From Trichinella spiralis (lineage: Eukaryota > Nematoda > Enoplea > Trichinellida > Trichinellidae), in the NCBI GenBank assembly GCA_000181795.3, contig CM012953.1, positions 3,991,923-4,055,922 of the forward strand: 64,000 nt of DNA, written 5' to 3'. The notes below the pieces were generated by a model. The model was not told where the DNA came from. It did not search any database and was given only the letters and a program-made list of their open reading frames with translations. Below are positions 1 through 11,800 of this stretch, in pieces (the first letter of the stretch is position 1; every line of letters begins with the position of its first letter). Position numbers and translations under genes: made by a program.

Positions 1-742
1 CAGCGGCATTTGTGCTGCTGGAAGGAGCAGAAAAGCCGAAGAGCAGCAGCAGATGATCCGACGAAATTCCGCACCGGCAACAACAAGCTCGATAGCAGCC
101 GAAACGAGGAAGTTGGTTGCATGCACGCAATTATTGCACTAACGAGGTGATAATGATAATCAGCTTGGTTTCAGATGTTCCCTGATTGTTGAAGAGGAGG
201 GTGTTGGTGGTGTGGAGTCGTCGGCGTCGGCGTCGTCTTCGTTGCTTGACAACAGCAGTGATGACTACCAGGAAGGCAAATCTTGGACGAAGGATTCATC
301 GTTACCAAAAAATGAGTAACAGAGCAACATAATTTGTTGGATTTTTTCACTAGTTGTTTTGTCTCATGTGCAAAATTGTCATTCAAATTTTATAGTGATG
401 ATGGTGGTCGTGACGCTTTGGTCAATTGGTTGAAAGAGTTGAACGTCGACGAACGGTCGATTGAAATTCTGACAAATCATCAGTACACGTTGCAAGACTT
501 GATGGAGATGGTCACGCGGGAAGAGTTGCTTCACATCGGCTTGAAGTGAGCCAGCTAGCTATAAGTGAAATGGAATCAATTTTGACGAACTGTGTGCATT
601 GTTTTGCAGAGGTGGTGTTTGTTGTCGTCTTTGGCGAAGCATCGTTTCGCAGAGGAGAAGCTTTTGTGCTAGTAGCAGCACTGCTGCTACTACTGTTGCA
701 GCAACTGACGAAGCAGACCGAAGAGAAAACAATAATGACTGA
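1..742 (+). CDS. C-terminal part of an ASK-type MAP3 kinase (SAM domain end)
   Basis: Partial gene: the kinase domain would lie left of the window. Exons 1..146, 175..315, 396..545 and 610..742 join in frame across GT...AG introns and end at TGA. The first two exons encode a Ser/Glu-rich linker. The last two encode a SAM domain: it starts near DALVNWLKELNVDE, passes through YTLQDLMEMVTREELLHIGL, and continues across the last intron as KGGVCCRLWRSIV, followed by a Ser/Ala/Thr-rich tail. The order of a W-L-x-x-L-x-V-D-E start, a TREEL helix and a GL[KR]GG...CR[IL]WR end is what I know from the C-terminus of MAP3K5/ASK1 and MAP3K15. In that family the SAM domain supports oligomerisation in stress signalling upstream of p38/JNK. 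The family call rests on this domain only. A different SAM-ending protein cannot be excluded without the kinase part. Confidence 0.68.
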
Positions 743-1102
743 TTTATCAATAATAATTATATATAAAATGGAATATTATTAAGCAAAATGTAAACGAGCA
801 TTTTTTGCAGTTTTGCTACCTTCTATATATATATATTATATGCTTATTTTGAACTGCTGTTTTAAAATTAATTGTACAACGAACGCTTGTGAGCTGAGCT
901 TGGATTAAAACATTTAACACGTTTTTATTGTGTGACAAAGTGTGGGCAAAAGAGAAAGAGATGAATGAAATTTTAAAGTTATATAATGATAACTTTAAAC
1001 TCGACCGTTGTTTAAAGTGAGCATGAACAACCAACAAACACACAACGACAAGTTGAGTCAGAGTTGTACGCGTTCATTTCTGTCTTCTGTCTCAGTTTTG
1101 CC

Positions 1103-1579
1103 ATGTCCGACAACCACGACGACAAAGACGCAGCAAACAAGGAGCAAAATGGCGAAAAATCCCAAACTCAGATGGATGAAGAAGCAAGTGCATCATCATT
1201 TTCTTCATCATCCACTTCGGGTTTTTGATTATTATTTCAATTTCAGTTTTTAAAAATGAATTTCAAATTATCATTTTTTTTCCTTTTTCAAGAAATTTCC
1301 ACCGATGGTGAACAAAGCAACAAAGTGAGCTTTTCCAACCTGGTCGACGTGAAGGACACGCCCACAGACCAGCTAAGACCGCACCGGACGCAGAAGGGTC
1401 GCTTGTCGCCTTGTAACATGCGCAAGCGTTGGGTGATGGCGAAAATTTACAAAATGGGCGGTCACATTCGCGATCGAAAGACCAAATCGTTGATCGAGAT
1501 AAAACCCGGCACGAAGATGCCCGAAGGCAACAGCAAATCCAAACCCCCAGACGATGACTACCTGTTCTATTCTGAATAA
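1103..1579 (+). CDS. Unrecognised 134-residue basic-tailed protein
   Basis: Exons 1103..1220 and 1293..1579 join in phase 1 (donor GTTTTT, weak; acceptor TTTTCAAG) and give 134 residues. The N-terminal third is acidic, polar and serine-rich, so probably disordered. The C-terminal two thirds are basic and more ordered in appearance, with RLSPCNMRKRWVMAKIYKMG followed by a HIRDRKTKSLIEIKPG stretch and a short acidic/aromatic end DDDYLFYSE. I do not recognise a family. A good acceptor (TCTGTCTCAG ending at 1095) sits just before the ATG, so the message may begin at a trans-splice site or follow a 5' UTR intron. The gene follows the MAP3K by about 360 bases on the same strand. An alternative is that translation starts at the ATG at 1256 in the ORF entering exon 2. 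Confidence 0.6.
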
Positions 1580-2109
1580 AATACTCAACAGACAATCTAT
1601 AAATCGATCTATTTGTCATTTCTTTTATTTATTTATTGTTTACCTAATAACTATTCATTTTTGAATATTGACTGTTATAATTTATTATCAAAATAAAAAA
1701 ATTTAAATTTTATTTTATCTTTAATCCATAACCAACCCGAAAAAGAATACATATTTATCACATGCACATATATATATATATATAGTAGGTATGTATACAG
1801 TTGTCTTCTTCCTGTACGTTGGCCATTAGAAGTTACTTTGAATATTTGGGAAGGAAAAAAAATATATATATACGAATTCGTCTTCCTGTACGTTGACCAT
1901 TAGAAGTTACTTTAAATATTTAGAATGAAAAAATATATACGAATTCGTCTTTCTGTACGTTGGGCATAAGAAATTACTTTTGAATATTTCGGATGAAAAA
2001 ATATATACCAATATTTCTGTTGTATCTTAAGTTCAAATAGCCCATCATAATACCATAATAATAATAATAATATAGTAATAATAATGATAGCTTGTTGTTG
2101 TTCTAAATT
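1580..2109. other. Convergent intergenic spacer with tandem repeats
   Basis: This is the space between the convergent 3' ends of the orphan gene (+) and PITHD1 (-). It contains AATAAA-like sites close to 1577 and 1692, a TA run near 1770-1784, the 67-74-base tandem repeat described separately and a TAA/AAT microsatellite near 2050-2085. No coding potential is seen. Confidence 0.6.
1807..2008. repeat. Three-copy tandem repeat of about 67-74 bases
   Basis: Copies begin at about 1807, 1881 and 1948. Each starts with a TCTTCCTGTACGTTG-like block, then ATTAGAAGTTACTTT, an AATATTT, an A-rich run and TATATA. Copies one and two end in TACGAATTCG. They differ by small substitutions and by the length of the A/TA tract. 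Confidence 0.85.
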
Positions 2110-2671
2110 TCACATGACATAGTGGTCAGTTTCGTCGAACAAGCTTCCTTTCCTGCTCATGTGCAAAAGTGAGCGAACCTCGTAATTGGTGCAGACCACT
2201 TGAGGACGTTGCTTTTCAGAAAATTCTCCGCGCAGTCCAATGTAGTAGACGACAGTGGTTTTAGCACCAACATTCGATGGAAAGTGAATGATCAAGTGCT
2301 CCACGCCGGAAAACTTCGCTACACGCAACGGATATTCAACCGAACCGTCCGGATCTTCGCTCAGATCAAACTCTTGGTCTGGAGTCAAATTCACGTCATC
2401 AAAATCCATCTAAACAACAAACAAATATGCAAATGTGCTAACAATTGTGATGTGTGAATATTGATTGTAAGATGAACAACAAAACTCACACTTGGTCGAT
2501 TTTTGTACAAACGAATACGATTGGGGCGTTGCCCACCGTCGCCACCAATCACCACGATGCTCTTCAATTTCACATTACCAGTGAACGGAATTTTGAACAA
2601 CAATTCCTCGTCCACATCACTTTCCACATAGTTCTTCCTGCAAAGAGCAGTATAAATAAATAAATAAATAA

Positions 2672-2713
<42 letters not shown>

Positions 2714-2956
2714 TTACGGCATTATTTATCATCAAAACAAAGCAAAAACTACTCACTTGTTCAAACGTTCGCTCCAAGGCTTAAAAACAGTCTTCGCCGA
2801 ACCATCAACTCTTTCATTCAAACAAGTCAACGACTGAAAGTCAATCTTCGTATACAAACTGTACTGAATACCCATTTCCGCATCGTCCACATGAGCACGA
2901 CCAACGATCCCAATGCTACGCGACGGACCACTTCCCGAACATCGACAGCCAGACAT
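2110..2956 (-). CDS. PITHD1: PITH domain-containing protein 1
   Basis: Three exons on the minus strand (2757..2956, 2490..2637, 2110..2409) join in frame to 215 residues; the human protein is about 211. The N-terminus is Cys/Gly-rich, followed by YSLYTKIDFQSLTCLNE and VFKPWSER. The PITH domain then shows VESDVDEELLFKIPFTGNVK, IRLYKNRPS, NLTPDQEFDL and VVYYIGLRGEF, which match the family closely. PITH is the proteasome-interacting domain shared with TXNL1; PITHD1 itself is a small cytosolic protein without a thioredoxin domain. Intron 1 holds an AAAT run and a long TA run (about 2655-2711). Cyclin Y lies upstream on the same strand about 760 bases away. Identity is very likely from the continuous motif match. 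Confidence 0.95.
2655..2711. repeat. AAAT plus TA microsatellite in PITHD1 intron 1
   Basis: About six AAAT units pass directly into some 17 TA dinucleotides. The tract lies wholly inside the intron. Confidence 0.9.
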
Positions 2957-3717
2957 TGTTCAAGAAAAAATTCGCCAACAGCTAAAAATCTGCATTATTC
3001 ATTAACAACAAATATTTATCATGTATGCATATTAAACGAAAAATCCAAATAAAATCGTCCACGAAGACGATTCGGCAAAACAACAACCAACTTGAACAAA
3101 ACTTCGTGTAAGAGTAAAAGACCACTGGGGCTCGTTTTTACTTTTTCGCACGCAAATTTGTCGAAGGGAAAAAGATAAAAAAAAACAAGTTCAGAGGATA
3201 AAATAAACAAACAAACAAACAAACAAATAGAACAGGATGGATGATCAACATCAACCGAAGTAGTAGGTGAAACTTTGTTCAAAGAAAAAAGAAAGTCGTC
3301 GACAATATGCACCACTGACTCCACTGGTGAGGAAACACTGACAACAAAAATACAAATCGACTGCAAACTGGGAGATGAACCAACTTTCTGATAAAAAATG
3401 ACACACACATACACATGCAGAAAATTTTTTAAAAATATATTACATAATAAAATCTGGCCAAGTGCATGTGAGTAGAAACAAGCAAAGCGCCGGTACCAAA
3501 CACACTAGGATATATGACTTTTGATATGATAATATAAATCAAACATAACAATTCGTCATAACACACGGCTGTTGAAAAACACCGAAGAAAGAAAAAAATA
3601 TATACACATATAGATTTGGAAGATGTATCCAAATTGTAAAAAAAGAGCATCAGATTAACCGAGAAAGATTCTGTTAAAAAAAAGTAAAACTGATGCAATG
3701 CTATTATTATTAATCTT
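2957..3717. other. Spacer between PITHD1 and cyclin Y
   Basis: Upstream of PITHD1 and downstream of cyclin Y, both on minus. It contains an AACA microsatellite at about 3207-3226 and A-rich sequence. Short open frames on both strands look like shadows of low-complexity sequence. It probably holds the PITHD1 promoter and the cyclin Y 3' UTR. Confidence 0.5.
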
Positions 3718-6012
3718 TTATGAGATGATGACAGGATTACGGTTGCCGTGAAAAATTCTATCGGCACTACTCCAACTTCGGCAGACCTTTTTCTGCACTT
3801 CCAGAATTTTGTCTTCGCACAGTCGACTGAGTGCCTAATAAAAAAATGATGTGCAATTTAAAAATGCAAGATAAATGATAAAATAATTATTATACTTCCA
3901 GTTTTTTCCCACGCTCTTTGTACAATGGCAGCAACGGTAGTTGCAAGTCGTTTGCAATGGCCAAAGTGCGCAAATCGAAATAATATTTCGCGTAAACACT
4001 TGATGGCACATTAATATTGAACTCAAGGCACTCTAAAAATTGTCGTTCCAATTCATTCCTTAAAATAAACAAAGAATAAAGCATTGGATAAATAAACAAG
4101 CTGTTGTTCGTTGTCTGTCTTACATATCTTCAACGGTGCAAGATCGCAATATCTGGCAGTAGTCGACATTCCAAACGGCCTGATCATCCCACACTTTGCT
4201 GGCAAGCATTATAGCACCGAGAACAATTCGTCGCCAATTCACCGGACACAAATCCAATTCAGCATACGTTAACAAACGTTCCATGTAGACCTGAACAATT
4301 TTCAAAATTTTATTTCATTTTTCCATACTGCTTCCCAGTGAAACTTCACTTACAAAATTAACAAATCCACACTTACCAAAGTTATTATGGCACATTCAGC
4401 AGTCAACTGAGCTGCTGCAAACAAAGTCCTGATAAAACGATAAATGTGTCGATGCTCCGGATCTCTCATCAAATATTCCAACGGAGGAGCTTCAGTCTGA
4501 ACGAAACAAATTTTATTTCACTGGATTTGATTTAAAAAAGCATTTTTTTTTAATTTTTACCGTAATTGGGTGAAATTTTTCGTCGAAAATTTCCATCGTT
4601 CGTTCTTCGCCTCGATTGCGCCGATTTATAATATGATAATAAATTGCCAGAGAAATACATTTGATGGTATTTTTCAGATGCGGTTGAGTAATTGTTGAAT
4701 CATCCAGAAAAATTGTACTGCACGAATTGTACTTGCGCAACGCAACTGGCGACCCGGCGTGTTGTTGCCCACCGGCAGAACACTGACTGCCAATCAAATA
4801 GCAAGAACGACGATTTTCGCGAACTGCATTATTATAATATTTATACTTTTTTAAATAATAAACATTTCAAAAATCAGCTCATTCCTCTCTTTCCACTTGT
4901 GTTAAAAAATTCACTATCTTATTTCTACAACTAAAAAATATGATGAAAGAAATGAATGAATCATGCTGATGGAAGAAAAAAAAATCAAGAATGCAACTGA
5001 TATTTATTCAAGCACAATTTTATCTACTTTAACAAATCTTGAAAACACAAAAGAGAAAAACAATTTTTTTCTTTTAACAAAAGATTATCATCTTACTTCT
5101 GAACAGTAGCAACAAAGATTTAAAAACAACAACAAAAATATTCAACTTCGTGGCCTATAACTTACCAAAAAACAAACATGCCTATTGATGATTAATTTTA
5201 CTTACGTTTCATTTCACTACGACTTCTTTCCATAAAAAGTGGCCCTTTGGTAGGATGTGTCGATGGATCTTGATCGATGTCTAAACAAAACAAAAAATTC
5301 ATCATCATCATCAACTAACTATCCTAAATGTGTGGAAAACTGACTAAAAATTATGACAATTTAATTTACTACCCAAAATATTCAAACTTAACATCTAAAA
5401 CAAGCAAAACTGCACGTATAAACAAACATAAATATTATTTTCAAATATAAAATTTATTCCAAAACTTTTTACTTACATTTCAAATTGATCCATTAAATAA
5501 AAATATTCATTGTTTTTATCAAAACAAAATTCATCATTCATTTAAAAAATTAAATTTACATTTAATCATTTGTTTTACTTTGAAATTAAATTATTTCATA
5601 CATTTAAGTGTACATTCTTCCATTTGAAGATTAAGCTGTTTAAATATTAAAATATTCACTTTACTTATAATATTTCACTTTAACCAAGTTAATTTTACAT
5701 TTTATTAGTTATAATTAGTTATACAATTAGTTAAATAATTTACAATTTCTATTCAAATTATCATAGAATGCCTTAGTCAAATAAATTTTCTGTGCTAACA
5801 AGCAGGTGAGTCACCGGAAAGCTGCACATACCGTCATGTTCGCGTTCGCTGATGTGCTGCAAGCTGCTCGGTGCTGTGTCATCTCTGATCCAAGCGGAGC
5901 TGCTGATCACAACTCCAGAACCATTGTCGTATTTGCTTCGATCAGAATTTCTGCGAAAATATTTACTGGAAGATCTGCGTCCTTTGAGACGGGAGCAACA
6001 AAAATTTCCCAT
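3718..6012 (-). CDS. CCNY: Cyclin Y
   Basis: Seven exons (5832..6012, 5206..5280, 4561..4823, 4377..4496, 4124..4290, 3896..4058, 3718..3834) join in frame to 361 residues; human CCNY is 341. The start at 6012 gives MGNFCC: Gly2 fits N-myristoylation and the two Cys fit palmitoylation, as in vertebrate cyclin Y, which tethers its partner kinase CDK14/16 to the plasma membrane. Next come [61 protein letters not shown], the cyclin box ([39 protein letters not shown]) and [14 protein letters not shown]. The C-terminal exon carries the Ser-rich [10 protein letters not shown] segment that corresponds to the family's phosphorylation tail. The exon 5-6 junction splits the Met of VEDM. Identity is very secure; the extra length lies in the N-terminal linker. 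Confidence 0.95.
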
Positions 6013-8283
6013 CTGACAAATACAATGAATGAACTTTTCAAACGGGTCTGTCAAATTGCTTCCAGAACCCGTAATTTCATTACGCTGTTCATTGTACCTG
6101 TTCAGCATTCGTTTATGCTAAAATTAACAAAATTTCAAATTACTTTATACTTGAAATTACAATCATAGCTTTTAAACATTTCAAAAGTGTTGTTCAAATG
6201 CAATACAATTTATGCTAATTACCATCAATGTATCAAATGTCGTAAAAAATTATACACATTATAATCAAAATTAATTAAAAAAAACAAATAAAAATTACTT
6301 TAGAAACAAAATATGACAGAAGAAGTTTCAATTATATTTTGAAATCGTTATAAATGACTTTCGACGGCCGAAACAAACTAACGGGAAATTTAAAATAAAC
6401 TAAACAAAAAACAAATATATAATGATAAAATCATATCACTGAAGAACAAAATATAAATAGAAAAATGATAAAAATAAGAACTGTCGCTTAAACTGCATTT
6501 TTAAGGACGAAAAACAGAAATTTACCTAGAAGCCATTGGACTTAAACCAAGTGATGCCGACCCAAATTCGTTGCTATTGTGATAAAAGTTGACGATGTCG
6601 AATGCTTTAGCATTTACTGACTGTTATATCTTCAACATTTCTTTCATACTATCAACTATTCGTAGCCGACTTTTGCCTCCAAAAAATGGAATCGACGCAC
6701 AAAGAAACAAAAAAGCTACAGTACAGTACTGTAATTTACAAATCTGTATTACGATTTTCAAGATCAAATAATTGTTATCTTGAACTGCAAAGCCCTTTAT
6801 AAAATTACAGTAATCCATAATTAAAATTATTTGCATTGTTCTTAAGAATGTGAACTGATTCTTATTAAGTATAGTTAAATACATTCAAAATATTTTAATA
6901 TATGAAATTTCTTGTTAGGAACAAATTTTTGAAGTTCTTTGCATAACCTATATAAAATGATTTTATCATTTGATGTAACTTGATATTAATGATACAAATT
7001 TTTATAATAATCCAAAAAATATGTTAAAATTTGCATTTAAAACAGTGCAGCATGCAGAAAAAAATATAAAACATTGAAAGTAAGCTTTTTATTTGTTACA
7101 CTGCTTCCACAGTTGAAACGCAAAAAATATCAAATTTTGTCAGCTTTTTAGTTTTTAGTCTTTTTTTAAAACCAGTTAACAAGGAAAAGTTTGAATTTAA
7201 AAATGTATTACGATAATATTTCAGAAGTTGAAAATAATGAATGACATTTTTTTACAACTTCTGATGACAAAGTACATTAATGAGATCTCAGTAAAATATC
7301 AAAATATTATTTATATAAATTACGACACTATTTTATAAGTAGAATAAAATTATGCTGATGCCATTGGGTATTCCTAACAAAAAAATATTGATTACTGTTA
7401 CTGAAAATGAACTTGATTAAAATATGTTTGAATCGAATGTGACGACGAATGTGATTGAATGGTTTGTCACCAAATGAAATGGAACATGTATATAAAGGCA
7501 GAAAATAAATTTCTTTGCTTGTTTAACTTAATTAGTAGTGAAAATAAAAATCTTATAGCTATCGAAAGCTATTTTTTATTTCTACAAGTATTTACGGTAG
7601 TAATTAATTGTCAGCATTTTTCAAGAAAATTTCTTGTATTCAATTCATAAAATTCATCAAAAGCGTATTCATAAAAAACCCTTACAAAGAATCTGATAAA
7701 TACTGAAGAATACTGTATGTAAAGATAACGCACTGCTGCTTTTCTAACTTATAATTCATTACTCTACTTGCCTGCTGAAATTAAATTTTATTGTTATTCA
7801 GAGATGGAAAATTAGCCTCTGTATATGTATAATTGCAAAAATAGATATGCAGTGATAAATAAATTTTTAAATTTATGATTATTTTTATATTATGACTTGT
7901 ATTATGACCATTTATGTCAAAGTATGCCTATTTTAAGTAGCTGAATTATATTTTCTTACTACATTTGAATATCTTGTTCATCATTAACTTTGATTCACTG
8001 CATTAGTTTTATTAGTCATTATTCCATTGTTTAATATGTTTCTAGTATTATCAGTTTCAAAATATGGAGTTATAATTCAAATAACACTGCAATAATCAGT
8101 TCAACGTTCATTAATAAACATAGAAAGTGAATTATAATTGTAATATTTTTTATCGGATTTTACTGTATTTTTATACGAAAATTTTCAAGAACTTATGTTG
8201 TTTAATTCTTGAAAATGATTTTACTGTAATACTGTGCATATACTTCTGTGTTGTCCATCATTCTGTCAGTATTGTTATCAACG
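6013..8283. other. Divergent intergenic region, cyclin Y to peroxiredoxin
   Basis: Very AT-rich sequence between the divergent cyclin Y (-) and peroxiredoxin (+) genes. It should hold both promoters. I see no splice-consistent exons, RNA genes or transposon ends. The open frames here are short and A/T-driven. Confidence 0.5.
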
Positions 8284-8871
8284 ATGAGCGTGCAACTTCA
8301 ATTGGGAAAACCAGCGCCAAACTTTAAAGCAATGGGTGTGGCTAACAATAAGTTTCAAGAAATCCGATTAGATGATTTCAAAGGTCGATATTTAGTACTG
8401 TTTTTCTATCCTCGTGATTTTACGTTTGTCTGCCCAACAGAAATAGTTGCTTTCAGCGATCGCATTGAAGAATTTAACAAACTTAATTGCTCTGTGGTCG
8501 CCTGCTCCACGGACAGTGAATATTCACATCTTGCTTGGATAAGAACTCCAAGAAAACATGGTGGCTTGGGCGAGATGAAAATTCCGATTTTAGCAGATCC
8601 TACTCACAAAATTTCAAGCGATTATTCTGTTTTTGATGCGGAAAAAGGACTTGCCTATCGTGGTTTGTTTATCATTGATCATAATGGTATTTTGCGACAG
8701 ATTATAGTTAATGATTTGCCAGTTGGACGAAATGTGGATGAGGTACTGCGTTTAATTCAAGCTCTTCGTCACGCCGATGAATTTGGTGAAGTATGTCCGG
8801 CTAATTGGAAACCTGGTGGCTTAACTATAAGACCGGACAAGAGTGAAGAGTATTTTAGCAAAGCTGGCTAA
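8284..8871 (+). CDS. Typical 2-Cys peroxiredoxin
   Basis: Intronless, 195 residues from the ATG at 8284. The upstream in-frame start at 8248 would add an unrelated hydrophobic leader, and alignment with the family favours 8284. This thiol peroxidase reduces H2O2 and organic peroxides using thioredoxin. The peroxidatic Cys50 is in [14 protein letters not shown] and the resolving Cys171 in [11 protein letters not shown]. The GGLG loop (94-97) and the C-terminal Tyr-Phe (190-191) that make eukaryotic enzymes sensitive to overoxidation are both present. With no signal peptide it should be a cytosolic PRDX1/2-like form. The lack of introns among intron-rich neighbours is notable, but there is no poly(A) tract or frame damage to suggest a dead retrocopy. 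A poly(A) signal candidate lies near 9415. Confidence 0.95.
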   Translation: MSVQLQLGKPAPNFKAMGVANNKFQEIRLDDFKGRYLVLFFYPRDFTFVCPTEIVAFSDRIEEFNKLNCSVVACSTDSEYSHLAWIRTPRKHGGLGEMKIPILADPTHKISSDYSVFDAEKGLAYRGLFIIDHNGILRQIIVNDLPVGRNVDEVLRLIQALRHADEFGEVCPANWKPGGLTIRPDKSEEYFSKAG

Positions 8872-11800
8872 TTCGTACAGTTGGTTTCTGATGCCTTTTG
8901 CAGTAGATTTCATGATTTGATTTTAGTGGAAAAATTTTTAGAAATTCATATATATTTAATGTGGTTCTGTTAATTCTGGGTTTTGATTTTGGCCATAGAT
9001 TTATCTTTTATATATTAATTTATATGGCTTTATACATTAAAAGTATGCTTCTCGTGCAGTCATTGTTTGTAAAATTTGTTGCACTTTTGTGTGTTACATT
9101 TTTCGTGAATGATAAAGCAACGTAAACAACTTCTAGTTGTAAACTTCGATTTGTTTACTGTAAACTTTTAGTTGTAAATTCATCTAGAAGTAATTTTAAT
9201 GTTATAAATATATGAGAATTACATTTTTAATGGTATTTTAAACGTATGTTTGTAATTTCGAAATTGATTAATGTAATTTGCTAAAATTCATCGTATGTTT
9301 ATGAATTGAATCTAAGTCATAAATAGTATAACCTGTTTGAACATGACCTAGTAATCAGAACTTAAAGTTCAAGCATTCCATAAGCAAATTACCCATAGCA
9401 AATTATTAAATGTAAATAAAGTTTTTGATATTTATTTTTTTCACATATATTCGATTGTTTGAAGTGTTCAAAGATATCTCACTCATAATATTTCAACAAT
9501 CTACTCTTATAAATTAAAAAAATGTATATAACATCACTTTAAAGCATATTTATGTTTATGTGCAGAATTTTAATTTATACACATGGAAATTACTAACTTA
9601 TACCGCACGGTAAATACCGATTTTCAAGTATGGTTCTATTTCTTAAACTGCAAAATTAGTAAGTATTTTAAATCTAAAAGCATTTATTTAATTCAGTTTT
9701 GCTAAAATTTTCTTTATTTTAAAATGTAAATTTTTTTTATTTCTTAAATTAGAAATAAACTGCCATGCGGTAAATCAAAATATAATGTTGATAAAAATCT
9801 TATTTGAAACTTAATTAAAGAACATGTATTTAATTTTGTAAAAGTAAATTAGATTAATATGCATTAATGGAAATTTTTTGTGAAATCTTAATTGAATTAA
9901 AGAATATGATACTTTGTTAAAAACAGTATTTTTTCATATAATAAATAAATCATTGTCAATAATAAAAGATAGCAAAAATATACATTTGCATTATTATGCA
10001 TTTATGCCGAAAGATACAAATATAGCATGAAATATGCGCATCAATAGAAAAAATAATAATAAATTGCTTTGTTAATCTCAAGATTCTGTAAGAAATTAAA
10101 CTGGATTTTGATGTTTATTGAGTTTAGCTGCGAAAGTGAAAAGAACATTACGATTGACTAATCTGACTACATGTTTCATAATAATCTCTGCGTATTTATC
10201 AATTAGAAATATTGTCCCATGAGATTCTGGATTGATAATTATACTTTGCTTTGTGTTGGCTTGTTATTTCAAACTAGTCGATTCCTTGTCACTTACTTTA
10301 TTGTATTTACCTTTAGTTCGAACAGGTGTTAACAAGGCAATAATCTCATTTTCATAAAAGTTTTATTAAATTCAATACTAAAGTAGAAAAGATATCATTA
10401 TTCTAGTATATATATAATCCAATAAATAATAATCTTAGGCTAAACATTTTTTAATTGTAATATTGAATTAGATTAAATACCTGATAAATGACTCGATTTG
10501 AGAAAACACACTGTCCCTGAAAAAATGTGCAGAAAAATTTGTTTAAATTTGTAATTTAATATTTATTAAAATGGCAGACATGAATATTTCTGGATAATAA
10601 TTTTCAGCAATTCAATATTAGGCTAGATATAAAATAAGATAAGATAAGATATATAAAAATCAATAAAAATCATCTCACCATTTTCTAGACTAAACAAGGA
10701 TAGAAGAATAGAAAATCCGTTCTGTGTAATCGTAAAATTTTCGCGTAAACTGACTTTTTACAAACATAAGCTTTTACTTTGTTTCGCAATGCTTAAAAAT
10801 TAAATAACTCGCTATGATAAACTCTATGATGAAAAAACATGTATATTATAATTTTGATTAATTAGATTAAAAAACTGCACGTTAAAAAATAAACAAGATC
10901 GGAATCGAGTATATGTGTGCAAGAACGACTATAGTTTTTCATTCCCTACACTGTGAACAATTTAACTCAATACATGTATATATTAACAAATTTGTAACAT
11001 ATTTATTCATTTACTTTTATGTATTCCAGAATTATTGTGATATGTAAAGCTATTGTTCATTAACGCCTTTTGTATTAAAAAAAACTGTATAGCAAAACTT
11101 ATACTGTTTAAATTGTATATAAGCAGAAGCAATTAATAAATCAAAATAACAGATAAAAAATGATAATAAATTTAGTATAAATATGTACTGCAGACTGAAA
11201 ATTTATTATTAAAACTTTACATGAATTTTTAGTTTTATCAATGTCCTTAAATTAAATTTATTTGAGGTTTTTCCAGTGTTACTGCATTGTTCATGAAGGT
11301 ATTATTGTTTACAATTTTATCTTTCTAATTTATTGCATCCACTTACAAATAGCATAGTGAGCTATATTCAATTCTTTAACGTGCCGTACATTGATGACCA
11401 AAAGTTCAGGTGCCGGTTTATGCTTCTTATCAAAGCTTAACCAGAATGCCTTCTACTTTATCTGTAACCCATTTTCATTTATTCATTAATTGTAATTTCT
11501 AGGTGAGCTGTTTCTCATGGTCTACATAGATAACGTTTTGCATTTATTAGTTTGTTAATCTGTGCAATTCAAATAATACTTATTATAACATATTTTTGAT
11601 TTAATAAATTCAAAGTTTAGCCAAATTTATTCAAGGAAGCCTAATTAAAGAATTGTAATAGCATTCTAAATTCTGACGGATATTGAAAAATATTAAAATG
11701 GAATAATTGTATAAAGTAATTTTAGTATGCGAAGTTAATCTATTCAATTTGTCCAAAACTGAAATCTGTGTATTAATTCACAGAGACAGCATCTTTTATT

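Noticed and set aside
1263-1619. 118-codon minus frame
   Set aside because: Antisense shadow of exon 2 of the orphan gene, with no recognisable features.
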